Shown: positions 37,581 through 46,301, numbered from the stretch's first letter. The stretch: 64,000 bases of DNA from Sediminibacterium sp. (GCA_017983845.1 JAGOAO010000001.1:182078-246077), one strand, 5' to 3'. The notes: generated by a model from the letters alone, not told the origin. Made by a program: numbers and translations.

Positions 37581-38480
37581 CTATTCTAATAGACTATTCC
37601 TCTTTTTAAAGCCCATTTTTGCTGGCACTAAAAATGAACGCTTAAAAATCAATTGACCTCTTTCCAAACTTAAGAAATTTAAAAATCCAGTGCCTAAGCC
37701 CGCAGCGTTTTCTTTTAAGATAAAATAAATAGGTAAAGTAAGCGGATACTGCGCCTTGCTAATGGTCGCTGGAGAAGGCTTAGAGAAATATCCTTTCTCG
37801 ATACATTGAGTGCATTCTACCAAACCTAATTTAACCTTTTTACGCAGTTCAATTTGTGCAGGATCATACCCGTCCCCAATCCAATTCATCCCCACAAAAC
37901 CAATGGCACCAGGATGTGTAGCGATATAGTCAATCACTTCCTTACTGCCATTTGCAGCCACTACATTTTTCCCTAAAGGGGCGTCTTTTGCCAAACTATC
38001 TTTTAAAAAACGAATGATGCCTGTTAAATGATTGCCATCCATCACTACTTGTTGATCAGACTTGCCCGTTAATCTGTCACCCAATTCTTTTAGGCTAAAG
38101 ACAGTATCAGTAGCCGACTTATGCACTAAAACCGCCACTGCATTGTATGCTAAAATTGCAAAGTTGGGATTGAAGCTCAAGCTTTTTTTGTACTCTATTT
38201 GCTCTTGTTTATTTAACCCACGGGTGACAAAAATCATCCTGGTGCTATCATTTGCCAAATCTTTAAAACAATCTATTTCTGATTTATAGCTTGCTATAAT
38301 CTCTGCTTTAGGATTGCTTGCCAAGAATACTTTTAATTGTTCTTCCATAAAAGGCTTAAAGCTTTCCTCTACAGAAATACGAATCAACCCTTGATTGGGG
38401 CTGTCCTGCATTGTTTCGGGGGTATTTTTACAGGATACAAATAACAAAAGGGATACAAAACCTAGAATAAAGGATCTCAT
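37581..38480 (-). CDS. PstS-like substrate-binding lipoprotein
   Basis: 299-residue lipoprotein with lipobox VSC (Cys17) and the two-lobed fold of phosphate-type binding proteins: an N-terminal strand RISVEESFKPFMEEQ, MIFVTRGLNKQEQ, the hinge-region NGSKEVIDYIATHPGAIGFV, and a C-terminal LPIYFILKENAAGLGTGFLN. No PstC, PstA or PstB gene is nearby, so ABC uptake of phosphate is doubtful. Together with the TPR gene downstream and the small membrane gene upstream (27 bases) it resembles a conserved Bacteroidota set seen next to ExbBD-TonB genes. A role in the envelope or TonB function is inference. Confidence 0.83.
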   Translation of the reverse strand: MRSFILGFVSLLLFVSCKNTPETMQDSPNQGLIRISVEESFKPFMEEQLKVFLASNPKAEIIASYKSEIDCFKDLANDSTRMIFVTRGLNKQEQIEYKKSLSFNPNFAILAYNAVAVLVHKSATDTVFSLKELGDRLTGKSDQQVVMDGNHLTGIIRFLKDSLAKDAPLGKNVVAANGSKEVIDYIATHPGAIGFVGMNWIGDGYDPAQIELRKKVKLGLVECTQCIEKGYFSKPSPATISKAQYPLTLPIYFILKENAAGLGTGFLNFLSLERGQLIFKRSFLVPAKMGFKKRNSLLE

Positions 38481-38507
38481 GAGTCAATTTTTGTCGCTAG
38501 AAAAGCA

Positions 38508-38735
38508 TTAATAATCTTGTTTCAAAGCCCTAAAGAGCCTAAATCCACCGTAAAACATACACATTGTCCCAAAAATGAGTCTAAAATCATTGTCAATATT
38601 TAAAACCATATCCACTTTGAGGTATTTAGCTCCTAATAAGAGTACGCCTATGCCCAAAATCAGTGTAGACATGGAAAAATCATAAATGCGTCTAAAAAAA
38701 CGATACGATCTTTCAGATTTTTCTCTCTCTTCCAT
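38508..38735 (-). CDS. Small two-helix membrane protein
   Basis: 75-residue protein with two predicted membrane helices: FSMSTLILGIGVLLLGAKYL and FRLIFGTMCMFYGGFRLF. A charged N-terminus (EEREKSERSYRFFRRI) should be cytoplasmic. I chose the ATG at 38733-38735 over a TTG three codons upstream. It is the first gene of a small unit with the PstS-like gene, 27 bases apart. I do not recognise a family with a known function. Confidence 0.75.
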   Translation of the reverse strand: MEEREKSERSYRFFRRIYDFSMSTLILGIGVLLLGAKYLKVDMVLNIDNDFRLIFGTMCMFYGGFRLFRALKQDY

Positions 38736-38791
38736 AGCTGTCAATTTTGAAAAGCAAATTAAACAATTAACATGGTAACGATTTAAAAAAT

Positions 38792-38799
38792 TATCTTTA
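38792..38799 (+). promoter_or_regulatory. TAnnTTTG-like box of hisS
   Basis: TATCTTTA, one base off the consensus, 17 bases upstream of the hisS ATG. No other promoter candidate is visible in the short divergent gap of 81 bases. Confidence 0.45.
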
Positions 38800-38816
38800 C
38801 AGCCAAATTTGAGTTC

Positions 38817-40184
38817 ATGAGCAAACCTTCTCTACCACAAGGCACCAGAGATTTTAACGCGGCGACCGTTCAAAAAAGACAATACATCTTTCAAACTATC
38901 CGTTCTGTGTTTGAATTATACGGATTCCAACCACTGGAAACACCAGCAATGGAGCAATTGGAGACCTTGATGGGTAAATATGGAGAAGAAGGTGACAAGC
39001 TTATTTTTAAGATACTTAACAATGGTTTAGACAACCCTCAAAAAGAAGCTGCTACACAGGAAGGTTTTCAAAAAATACTAGCCGGGAAAAGCGCAACCCA
39101 AATCACTGAAAGAGCTTTAAGATACGATTTAACAATTCCATTTGCCAGGTATGTAGCTATGCATCATGGATCACTTACATTCCCTTTCAAACGTTATCAA
39201 ATTCAACCAGTTTGGAGAGCGGATCGTCCTCAAAAAGGAAGATATCGAGAGTTTTATCAATGTGATGCAGATATCGTAGGTTCAGATAGCTTATTGAATG
39301 AAGTGGAATTGACTGCCATTTATTTAACTGTATTCAAGCAACTTCATTTAGAAGTAGAAGTTAAATTAAACAATCGAAAAATTTTATTAGGACTTGCGCA
39401 AGTTTGTGGAGGCGAGGATAAAATGATTGACCTAACTATTGCAATAGATAAATTAGATAAGATTGGCTGGGAAAAAGTAGCAGAAGAATTGGACAGAAAA
39501 GGATTTACAGTGGCTCAACAAACTACGATTCAATCCTACTTAGAAATTCAAGGAACGAATGAAGTAAAACTAAAACAACTTGCAGAGCTTTTGGACGGCA
39601 ATGAAAATGCAACAACAGGCATTGAGGAAATTCAGTACGTTTTAGACTACCATGCTCAAAGCGGATTAGCGAAAAATTTAGTGGCTGATTTTACTTTAGC
39701 AAGAGGCTTAAATTATTATACAGGATTGATATTCGAAGTCAAAGCAATCGATGCACAAATGGGTAGCATCGGCGGCGGTGGCAGATACAACGACCTCACA
39801 AGATTATTCGGTGTACCGAATGTACCTGGCGTGGGCATTAGCTTTGGCGTGGATCGTATCTATGATGTATTGGATGAGAAAAATCTTTTTCCTGCTTCTG
39901 TAGAACAAAATACAAAAATATTATTCTTTAATTTAGGGGAAGCAGAAGCGAAAGAAGCATACCATTTAATGGAGACATTAAGGGCAAAAAAAATTGCTTG
40001 TGAAATCTACCCCGACAAGAGTAAATTCGACAAGCAATTTAAATATGCCGAAAAGAAAGGCATTCCAAATATCATTATCATCGGATCCGATGAATTGAGT
40101 AAAAAAGAATGTACGCTTAAAAATTTAACGACAGGCACGCAACAAACCATTCCATTTGATGTATTAACAACGATGGAATTTTAA
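38817..40184 (+). CDS. hisS: Histidine--tRNA ligase
   Basis: 455-residue class II aminoacyl-tRNA synthetase that charges tRNA-His. Motifs: PQGTRDF at the N-terminus, RALRYDLTIPFARY, the motif-2 region FKRYQIQPVWRADRPQKGRY with REFYQCDADIVG, the histidine-binding ARGLNYYTG, and GGGGRYNDL with motif-3 GVGISFGVDR. A C-terminal anticodon-binding domain follows from about 365. It stands alone; its stop is 3 bases from the stop of the convergent gene at 40188. Confidence 0.98.
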   Translation: MSKPSLPQGTRDFNAATVQKRQYIFQTIRSVFELYGFQPLETPAMEQLETLMGKYGEEGDKLIFKILNNGLDNPQKEAATQEGFQKILAGKSATQITERALRYDLTIPFARYVAMHHGSLTFPFKRYQIQPVWRADRPQKGRYREFYQCDADIVGSDSLLNEVELTAIYLTVFKQLHLEVEVKLNNRKILLGLAQVCGGEDKMIDLTIAIDKLDKIGWEKVAEELDRKGFTVAQQTTIQSYLEIQGTNEVKLKQLAELLDGNENATTGIEEIQYVLDYHAQSGLAKNLVADFTLARGLNYYTGLIFEVKAIDAQMGSIGGGGRYNDLTRLFGVPNVPGVGISFGVDRIYDVLDEKNLFPASVEQNTKILFFNLGEAEAKEAYHLMETLRAKKIACEIYPDKSKFDKQFKYAEKKGIPNIIIIGSDELSKKECTLKNLTTGTQQTIPFDVLTTMEF

Positions 40185-40187
40185 TAC

Positions 40188-40574
40188 TTAGTTGTGGTGC
40201 TTATCCCAAAATGTAACAAAGAATTCATCTTCTTTCAATGCCATAGCACCCGCCTCTTTTTTGCCCACCAATTCCATGCCTTGAACAAAAATACTCACAG
40301 ACTCTACCGACTTGCCTTCTATTCTTTTAAAGATCACTAAAGCGTCATAAGTAGCTAAATAAAAACTATCTACTCCTTTTTTCTCAAGAGAGGAAGAACC
40401 CATTGCCGAATTGATGATTAAACTAGAATCTTCAATTGTTAAAGAAACTTCTGCCACTGGGCTGCCTTCCGCAAATATGTACTTACCTAGATAATCATTT
40501 AAAGGACCAGACTGTGCATTCACAGAAATAAAAGCGCCCATTAAAAGCAAGGTCAAAAAGCATAATTTTCTCAT
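40188..40574 (-). CDS. Small secreted protein with DUF3471-like fold
   Basis: 128-residue exported protein with a Sec signal peptide (MRKLCFLTLLLMGAFISVNAQ). The mature part, LNDYLGKYIFAEGSPVAEVS onward, resembles the small beta-domain (DUF3471-like) often found at the C-terminus of serine beta-lactamase-like proteins: strand pattern, a DALVIFKR segment and a terminal VGKK. Here it stands alone. Function unknown. Convergent with hisS at 3 bases and divergent from rlmN. Confidence 0.7.
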   Translation of the reverse strand: MRKLCFLTLLLMGAFISVNAQSGPLNDYLGKYIFAEGSPVAEVSLTIEDSSLIINSAMGSSSLEKKGVDSFYLATYDALVIFKRIEGKSVESVSIFVQGMELVGKKEAGAMALKEDEFFVTFWDKHHN

Positions 40575-40664
40575 AATAGTTGATTTAAGTTTTGAGATAC
40601 CTAAAATAGTCCCTTTTCTTGAGTTTACAATAGAAATAATTGAACCTAAACAGACTTGATCAAG

Positions 40665-40672
40665 TATCTTTG
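40665..40672 (+). promoter_or_regulatory. TAnnTTTG box of rlmN
   Basis: TATCTTTG, an exact match, ending 4 bases before the rlmN ATG. A TTGA at 40640-40643 lies 21 bases upstream and may be the -33 element. This predicts a leaderless or nearly leaderless mRNA. Confidence 0.6.
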
Positions 40673-40676
40673 CATT

Positions 40677-41723
40677 ATGGAGAAAACTAGACCAAATATC
40701 AGGGCAGTAGAGGTCGCTGAAATTGAACGATTTATAGCTAAAATGGAAGAAAAACCATTTAGGGTGAAGCAGATTGTAGAATGGTTATGGCAAAAACATG
40801 CCCATAGCTTTGACGAAATGACCAATTTAAGCCTGGATTTACGTAAAAAATTAGTGGAGCATTTTACTTTGCCAGCACTTTCGATTGACACGACTCAAAT
40901 GAGTAGCGACGGAACCATGAAAACTAGGTTCCGCACTTTTGACGACCATATGATTGAAGGGGTGCTCATCCCAACCACTTTACGCAAAACAGCTTGCGTA
41001 TCCTCTCAAATTGGATGTAGCTTAAGCTGTAAGTTTTGTGCAACAGGGTATATGGAGCGAAGTCGTAATTTGAATTTCGATGAAATTTACGACCAAGTAG
41101 TCATGATCAAACAACAGGTAGAAAAAACCTACGATCAAAACTTATCCAATATTGTATTCATGGGCATGGGCGAGCCCTTATTGAACTATAAGAATGTAAT
41201 GAAGGCGATTGAAAAAATCACTTCTCCAGATGGTCTGGGTATGAGCGCAAGACGTATCACCGTATCTACCGCTGGTGTGGCAAAACAAATCAAGCAATTA
41301 GGGGACGACCAAGTGAAATTCAAATTGGCTTTATCCCTTCATGCCGCGAATGATAAGAAGCGTAATGAAATTATGCCGATCAATGAGAGTAACAATATCG
41401 AAGCATTGATTGAAGCACTGAATTATTTTTACAAGAAGACAGGCAACGAAATCACTTTTGAATATATTTTATTTAAAGACTTTAACGATAGCGAAAAAGA
41501 TGCCATGGAATTGGTAAAGATCTATAGACAGGTTCCTGCAGATTTAATCAATGTCATTGAATACAACGCAATCGACCGTTTCCCATTCGACAAACCAGAC
41601 GAAGAGGGTTTTGAAACTTTTGTAGAAATATTACAAAAAAATAGAGTGAACGTTCGTGTGAGAAGAAGCCGTGGAAAAGATATCGACGCTGCTTGTGGAC
41701 AGTTAGCCAATAAAGACAATTAA
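40677..41723 (+). CDS. rlmN: Dual-specificity 23S rRNA/tRNA adenine C2-methyltransferase
   Basis: 348-residue radical-SAM methyltransferase that methylates A2503 of 23S rRNA and A37 of some tRNAs. The 4Fe-4S/SAM motif CSLSCKFC is present, preceded by SSQIG; GMGEPLLNYKNV and ISAARRITVSTAG-like segments follow. The C-terminal catalytic Cys lies in DIDAACGQL. I chose the ATG at 40677; an ATG seven codons upstream would lie before the promoter motif TATCTTTG, which ends 4 bases before the chosen start. It is followed 9 bases later by an RluB-like gene. Confidence 0.96.
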   Translation: MEKTRPNIRAVEVAEIERFIAKMEEKPFRVKQIVEWLWQKHAHSFDEMTNLSLDLRKKLVEHFTLPALSIDTTQMSSDGTMKTRFRTFDDHMIEGVLIPTTLRKTACVSSQIGCSLSCKFCATGYMERSRNLNFDEIYDQVVMIKQQVEKTYDQNLSNIVFMGMGEPLLNYKNVMKAIEKITSPDGLGMSARRITVSTAGVAKQIKQLGDDQVKFKLALSLHAANDKKRNEIMPINESNNIEALIEALNYFYKKTGNEITFEYILFKDFNDSEKDAMELVKIYRQVPADLINVIEYNAIDRFPFDKPDEEGFETFVEILQKNRVNVRVRRSRGKDIDAACGQLANKDN

Positions 41724-41732
41724 TAGCACCCT

Positions 41733-42956
41733 ATGAAAGCAAAAAGATCCGACAACTTTGACAAGTTTGCCAATAAGAAAAAGGGAAGTGCTGTTAAAGA
41801 AGAATATAGACAAGAAAAAAAGCAAGCTAAGAAAGATGCAAGAGCTGCAGGTGAAGCTGCACGCCAAAGAAAAAAAGATATTGAACGAGGCATTGCTGTA
41901 GAACCATTGGGGAATAATAAAAAAAGCAGCTTTGATAAAAAAGGCGGTTATGCCAAAAAGGAAATTGTCACTGGACCTCCTCAATACTCCATTCCATTAA
42001 GAGCAAAATCTGCGCCTTCAAAAGGGGCTGCAAAAGGGCCTTCCAAAGCTTCAAGTGAAGCCCCAAAATATGGCGAATTGCAGAGATCTGCTGCACCAAG
42101 ATCTGCAGGACCAAGATCGGGCGCAACAAAAAGAACACCTGAATCAATGGATCGAGCAGATGCAAAACGCACTGCAAGTATTGGCAAAGTCACTGCCAAT
42201 GAAGATATGCCCTACGAACAAATGCCTTTGAATAAATACATTGCGCACGCGGGCACTTGTGGAAGAAGAGAAGCAGCTGAATTAGTTAAGTCAGGTCATA
42301 TCACAGTCAATGGTGATACCGTTTTAGAACCTGGCTATAAAGTACAATATAAAGATGTGGTAAGATTGAAGGGGAAAGTTTTGCAATTACAAGTAACCCC
42401 TGTCTATATTTTATTGAACAAGCCAAAAGATTATATCTGCACGGCGAATGACCCAGAAGGCAGAAAGACCGTTTTAGATATTATCAAAAACGCTACCACG
42501 CAAAGAATGTTTCCAGTTGGACGTTTAGACAGAAACACCACAGGGGTTTTGATCTTAACGAATGATGGCGACTTGGCACAAAAGCTAACGCACCCTTCTT
42601 ATGAAATTAAAAAAATCTATGAAGTCACTTTAGACAAGCCCGTAACAAAAGCAGACTTAGAATCAATTGCTACAGGAATTGAATTAGAAGACGGCTTCAT
42701 TGCTGCTGATGCAGTGAGCTATTTATCCAATACTTCAAAGAATGTCATTGGCATTGAAATTCATAGCGGGAGAAATAGAATTGTAAGAAGAATTTTTGAA
42801 CACCTTGGTTATGACGTAAGACATTTGGACAGGGTGATGTTTGCCAACCTCACAAAGAAAAATGTTGATCGTGGCAAGTGGCGTTTCTTAGCAGAGAAAG
42901 AAGTGCGCACACTTAAATTCTTAAATAAGTCATTTACAAGAAAAGCAAGTAAGTAG
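41733..42956 (+). CDS. Pseudouridine synthase, RluB/RsuA family, with long basic N-terminus
   Basis: 407-residue rRNA pseudouridine synthase. The first 160 residues are low-complexity and rich in Lys, Arg, Ala and Ser, with no fold visible. Then comes an S4 RNA-binding domain (PLNKYIAHAGTCGRREAAEL) and the catalytic domain with FPVGRLDRNTTGVLILTNDG, whose Asp at about 265 is the nucleophile, and HSGRNRIVRRIFEHLGYDV. Classical RluB is about 290 residues; the basic extension is common in Bacteroidota and may bind rRNA. Tail-to-head with rlmN (9 bases) and with an RluA-type gene (2 bases), so the three probably form one operon. RluB versus RsuA target is not resolved. Confidence 0.92.
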   Translation: MKAKRSDNFDKFANKKKGSAVKEEYRQEKKQAKKDARAAGEAARQRKKDIERGIAVEPLGNNKKSSFDKKGGYAKKEIVTGPPQYSIPLRAKSAPSKGAAKGPSKASSEAPKYGELQRSAAPRSAGPRSGATKRTPESMDRADAKRTASIGKVTANEDMPYEQMPLNKYIAHAGTCGRREAAELVKSGHITVNGDTVLEPGYKVQYKDVVRLKGKVLQLQVTPVYILLNKPKDYICTANDPEGRKTVLDIIKNATTQRMFPVGRLDRNTTGVLILTNDGDLAQKLTHPSYEIKKIYEVTLDKPVTKADLESIATGIELEDGFIAADAVSYLSNTSKNVIGIEIHSGRNRIVRRIFEHLGYDVRHLDRVMFANLTKKNVDRGKWRFLAEKEVRTLKFLNKSFTRKASK

Positions 42957-42958
42957 GG

Positions 42959-43666
42959 ATGTTAGATATATTATTTGAGAACGAAGACATGATTGTCATC
43001 AACAAACCTGCTGGGGTATTGAGTATTCCAGATCGTTTTGGTAAAGAGCTTTCTATTAAGTCTCTTTTACAAGATAAATATGGAAATATTTTTACGGTAC
43101 ACCGTTTAGACCAAGCAACTAGTGGACTCATTATTTTTGCAAAACATGCCGAAGCACATAAGGAACTAAGTGTTTTATTTGAAGGCAGAACCATCGAAAA
43201 AAAATACCTTGGATTGGTGATGGGCCGTCCAGAACCTACTGGTACAATAGATGCAGCCATCATGGAGCATCCAATCAAGAAAGGGCAAATGTACATTCAT
43301 GTTAAAGGGAAGCAAGCATTAACTACTTATGAAGTGGTGACTTATTACAAACGTTATGCATTGGTTTCATTTCAAATTCATACTGGCAGAACGCATCAAA
43401 TTAGAGTCCATGCAAAACAAATTGGCCATCCAATTGTAGCCGACGAAATTTATGGTGACGGAGAAAAGCTTTTACTCTCTAGTATCAAGAAAAAGAATTT
43501 CAAATTAAGCAAATCAGAAGACGAAGAAAAGCCACTTTTAGCAAGACATGCATTGCATGCGCACACTTTGAAACTTATTTTTAAAGAAAAAGAATATTCG
43601 TTTGAAGCGCCCCTGCCAAAAGATTTAGCAGCAACAATTAAGCAATTAGATAAGTGGAATAGTTAA
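42959..43666 (+). CDS. Pseudouridine synthase, RluA family, short form
   Basis: 235-residue pseudouridine synthase of the RluA type without an S4 domain. The catalytic motif is VHRLDQATSGLIIFAKH, with Asp at about residue 50; HTGRTHQIRVHAKQIGHPI and the C-terminal ARHALHAHTL are also present. Such short forms act on tRNA or rRNA; the target cannot be assigned. It starts 2 bases after the RluB-like gene and its stop is 2 bases from that of convergent rimM. Confidence 0.93.
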   Translation: MLDILFENEDMIVINKPAGVLSIPDRFGKELSIKSLLQDKYGNIFTVHRLDQATSGLIIFAKHAEAHKELSVLFEGRTIEKKYLGLVMGRPEPTGTIDAAIMEHPIKKGQMYIHVKGKQALTTYEVVTYYKRYALVSFQIHTGRTHQIRVHAKQIGHPIVADEIYGDGEKLLLSSIKKKNFKLSKSEDEEKPLLARHALHAHTLKLIFKEKEYSFEAPLPKDLAATIKQLDKWNS

Positions 43667-43668
43667 GG

Positions 43669-44199
43669 TCAACCCTCTTCAGTCTCTGTATATAAATCTA
43701 ATAAGCCGTCTGGCAAAAGCACACTCACTTGCTTTTTAGCATGGTCTACTCCTTTAAGGCTCTCTTCATGTAATGGAATATATGCTTCATTGCCTTGGTA
43801 TAAGATGGTGACCATTAACTGGTGTGGCTGCTCAATAACTTCTTCAATTTTACCCAATTCAATGCCTTTTTCAACCACCATATAGCCTAATAAAGAAAGT
43901 GGTGAACTTTTATCAACCAATAATTGAAACTCAGCTTCAGGTAACCAAACTTTTTTGCCAATTAAAATACTACAAGCTTCTCTTGTGGTAATACCCTCTA
44001 CTTGTAAATGCGTTAAACTATCTGTTTTGGCAGACGCTGATTGTATGAAATAAGGAATAAAACTCGCTGCATTTTTTTCAATAAAAATGGCATCAATCCC
44101 TTTAAAGTGGACCGGTGTACCTAATGCATGTTCTAAAATGATATGACCTGTAAGACCATGTGCGGCAACGATTTTCCCAATATGGATGTATTCACTCAT
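43669..44199 (-). CDS. rimM: Ribosome maturation factor RimM
   Basis: 176-residue 16S rRNA processing factor that helps 30S head assembly by binding S19. Two beta domains: the N-terminal RimM domain with YIHIGKIVAAHGLTGHIILE and a C-terminal PRC-barrel part with LGYMVVEKGIELGKIEEVIE and PLHEESLKGVD. I chose the ATG at 44197-44199; a TTG two codons upstream lies within the promoter box TAAATTTG. It follows rpsP on the same strand, but a strong terminator and its own promoter lie between them. Confidence 0.92.
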   Translation of the reverse strand: MSEYIHIGKIVAAHGLTGHIILEHALGTPVHFKGIDAIFIEKNAASFIPYFIQSASAKTDSLTHLQVEGITTREACSILIGKKVWLPEAEFQLLVDKSSPLSLLGYMVVEKGIELGKIEEVIEQPHQLMVTILYQGNEAYIPLHEESLKGVDHAKKQVSVLLPDGLLDLYTETEEG

Positions 44200-44202
44200 A
44201 CA

Positions 44203-44210
44203 CAAATTTA
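44203..44210 (-). promoter_or_regulatory. TAnnTTTG box of rimM
   Basis: TAAATTTG on the minus strand, an exact match, ending 3 bases before the rimM ATG. It lies just below the rpsP terminator, so rimM has its own, probably leaderless, transcript. Confidence 0.6.
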
Positions 44211-44227
44211 CTAAATGATTTGGCGAT

Positions 44228-44256
44228 AAAAAAAACCTCCCGAAATTCGGGAGGTT
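44228..44256 (-). terminator. Intrinsic terminator of rpsP
   Basis: AACCTCCCGAA/TTCGGGAGGTT, 11-bp perfect stem at 44234-44244 and 44246-44256 with a one-base centre; on the minus strand it is followed by a run of U (plus-strand A run 44228-44235). It separates rpsP from rimM, genes that are cotranscribed in many bacteria. Confidence 0.92.
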
Positions 44257-44287
44257 GAATGCTATTTAATCTTACTTAAGTTGCAAA

Positions 44288-44812
44288 TTATTCAGCAGCT
44301 GGTGTTTCGTCAGCAGCGGCTTCAGCAGCTGGTGCTTCCACTTCAGCAGGCGCTTCTTCAGTAGCAACTTCTGCAACTGGTTCAGCAACTGGTTCAGCTA
44401 CTTTCTTAACTACAGGTACATACACTTTTTTAGCAGCTTGTGCTTTTTTGTGTGCATCTGTTTTAGAAGCAATTGATGTTTCATGCTCAGCATACCAAGC
44501 TTCAAACTTAGTCATTGCAGCAGCATCATCAAATAAACCTAATTTAACACCACGTAATAAGTGTTTTAAATAAAGTACTCCTTTGAAAGATAAAATTCTG
44601 CGAACGGTGTCAGTAGGTTGAGCACCTTTGTTTAACCACTCTAAAGACTTTTGACGATCTAAACTGATTGTCGCTGGAACTGTTAAAGGATTGTAAGTAC
44701 CAATTTTCTCGATGAATTTACCATCTCTTGGTGCGCGTCCGTCAGCCACTACGATAAAGTAGAAAGGCCTTTTTTTACTACCATGACGCTGTAGTCTCAT
44801 TTTTACTGCCAT
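44288..44812 (-). CDS. rpsP: 30S ribosomal protein S16 with acidic C-terminal tail
   Basis: 174-residue S16. The core is clear: [35 protein letters not shown], and the [20 protein letters not shown] region. Typical S16 is about 80-90 residues; here a helical extension and then a low-complexity tail of Ala, Glu, Pro and Val (repeats of VAEPVAE) add some 80 residues. Bacteroidota S16 proteins often carry such tails. It starts 129 bases downstream of ffh with a TACCTTTA box in the gap, and ends in its own terminator. Confidence 0.96.
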   Translation of the reverse strand: MAVKMRLQRHGSKKRPFYFIVVADGRAPRDGKFIEKIGTYNPLTVPATISLDRQKSLEWLNKGAQPTDTVRRILSFKGVLYLKHLLRGVKLGLFDDAAAMTKFEAWYAEHETSIASKTDAHKKAQAAKKVYVPVVKKVAEPVAEPVAEVATEEAPAEVEAPAAEAAADETPAAE

Positions 44813-44857
44813 TTTAAATAGAAATTTATAGGCGTTAACAAATAGGGTTAATCGACG

Positions 44858-44865
44858 TAAAGGTA
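44858..44865 (-). promoter_or_regulatory. TAnnTTTG-like box of rpsP
   Basis: TACCTTTA on the minus strand, one base off the consensus, about 45 bases upstream of the rpsP ATG. The leader would be longer than for the other translation genes here. Confidence 0.4.
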
Positions 44866-44941
44866 CTACAGAAGGAGCAAATAGACAAGAAAAACAAGCA
44901 TTTGGATATAAATTAGCTGGTAATCAAGCACTTGCAACCCG

Positions 44942-46273
44942 CTATTTTTTCATTCCAGGCATTCTGCCGCCCAAAGCACCTCCCATCATTTGGCCATTCA
45001 TCATCTTCATCATTTGCTTCATTTGGTCAAACTGTTTGATAAAGGCATTGATTTCTGCGATATCCTTTCCTGCCCCTTTGGCAATTCTTGCTTTTCTGCT
45101 TGGTGTTAAAGTGTCTGGATTTCTTCTTTCAATTAAGGTCATAGATTGAATAATTGCTTCTACTCCTTTGAATGCATCTTCTTTGATGTCTACATCTTTA
45201 ATGCTCTTGCCTACTCCTGGAATCATACCCATTAAATCCTTTAGGTTGCCCATCTTTTTAATCTGCTGTATCTGTGTTAAAAAGTCTTCGAAATCAAATT
45301 GATTTTTACGAATCTTTTTCTCTAATTTTTTTGCCTCTGCTTCATCAAATTGCGCTTGTGCTTTCTCCACCAATGATGTGATGTCACCCATCCCTAAGAT
45401 TCTTTGCGCCATTCTTTCTGGATAAAAAACATCAAGCGTGTCCATCTTCTCTCCGCTACTCATGAACTTAATTGGCTTGTTCACGGTGTATTTAATGGAC
45501 AGCGCTGCACCACCTCTTGTATCACCATCTAACTTCGTTAAGACCACACCAGTAAAATCAAGGCGATCGTTGAAAGTCTTTGCTGTATTGACTGCATCCT
45601 GCCCTGTCATTGAATCAACGACAAATAAAATCTCTTGTGGTTGAACGGCAGATTTAATATTTGCGACTTCATTCATCATCAATTCATCCACTGCCAAACG
45701 ACCGGCCGTATCTATGATGATTACATTTTTATTGTTTTGCTTTGCGTATGCAATCGCGTTTTGTGCAATTGAAACTGCATCTTTATTTTCACGCTCTACA
45801 AAAATATCTACTCCAATTTGTTCTGCCAATACAGTCAACTGATCCATTGCTGCAGGACGATAAATATCCGCAGCAACCAATAATGGAGATTTTTTTTGCG
45901 CTTTTAAATAAGTCGCTAATTTTCCTGAGAAAGTGGTTTTACCACTACCCTGTAAACCTGCTACTAAAATGATGGTTGGATTTTTTGACGTATCCAATAA
46001 GCTAGCTTCAGAACCCATCAATGCAGTCAATTCGTCTTGCACAATTTTTACCATCAATTGACCTGGACTAATTGCATTGATCACTTTTTCACCCACCGCT
46101 TTTTCTTTGATGGTATCGGTGAATTCTTTAGCAATTTTAAAATTGACATCGGCATCTAACAATGCTTTTCTGATATCCTTAAGGGTATTGGCCACATTCA
46201 AATCATTGATGCGGGCTTGTCCTTTTAGATGTTTAAACGCTGATTCTAATTTTTCACTAAGTGCATTGAACAT
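44942..46273 (-). CDS. ffh: Signal recognition particle GTPase Ffh
   Basis: 443-residue SRP54 homologue that targets nascent membrane proteins to the translocon. The N domain is FNALSEKLESAFKHLKGQ; the G domain has P-loop VAGLQGSGKTTFSGKLA, DTAGRLAVDELMMNE and TKLDGDTRGGAALSI; the Met-rich M domain ends in QMKQMMKMMNGQMMGG. Length is normal. It has an exact TATCTTTG promoter box 20 bases upstream of the ATG. Two near-identical 14-base direct repeats lie above that box. Confidence 0.98.
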   Translation of the reverse strand: MFNALSEKLESAFKHLKGQARINDLNVANTLKDIRKALLDADVNFKIAKEFTDTIKEKAVGEKVINAISPGQLMVKIVQDELTALMGSEASLLDTSKNPTIILVAGLQGSGKTTFSGKLATYLKAQKKSPLLVAADIYRPAAMDQLTVLAEQIGVDIFVERENKDAVSIAQNAIAYAKQNNKNVIIIDTAGRLAVDELMMNEVANIKSAVQPQEILFVVDSMTGQDAVNTAKTFNDRLDFTGVVLTKLDGDTRGGAALSIKYTVNKPIKFMSSGEKMDTLDVFYPERMAQRILGMGDITSLVEKAQAQFDEAEAKKLEKKIRKNQFDFEDFLTQIQQIKKMGNLKDLMGMIPGVGKSIKDVDIKEDAFKGVEAIIQSMTLIERRNPDTLTPSRKARIAKGAGKDIAEINAFIKQFDQMKQMMKMMNGQMMGGALGGRMPGMKK

Positions 46274-46293
46274 AAGACTGTCTTTATAGTTTG

Positions 46294-46301
46294 CAAAGAT
46301 A
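46294..46301 (-). promoter_or_regulatory. TAnnTTTG box of ffh
   Basis: TATCTTTG on the minus strand, an exact match, 20 bases before the ffh ATG. The proximal member of the 14-base direct repeat pair ends 14 bases upstream of it. Confidence 0.55.

Noticed and set aside
37581..38480. Pst phosphate ABC transport system
   Set aside because: Only the binding-protein-like gene is present; no pstC, pstA, pstB or phoU is nearby, so a transport role was not called.
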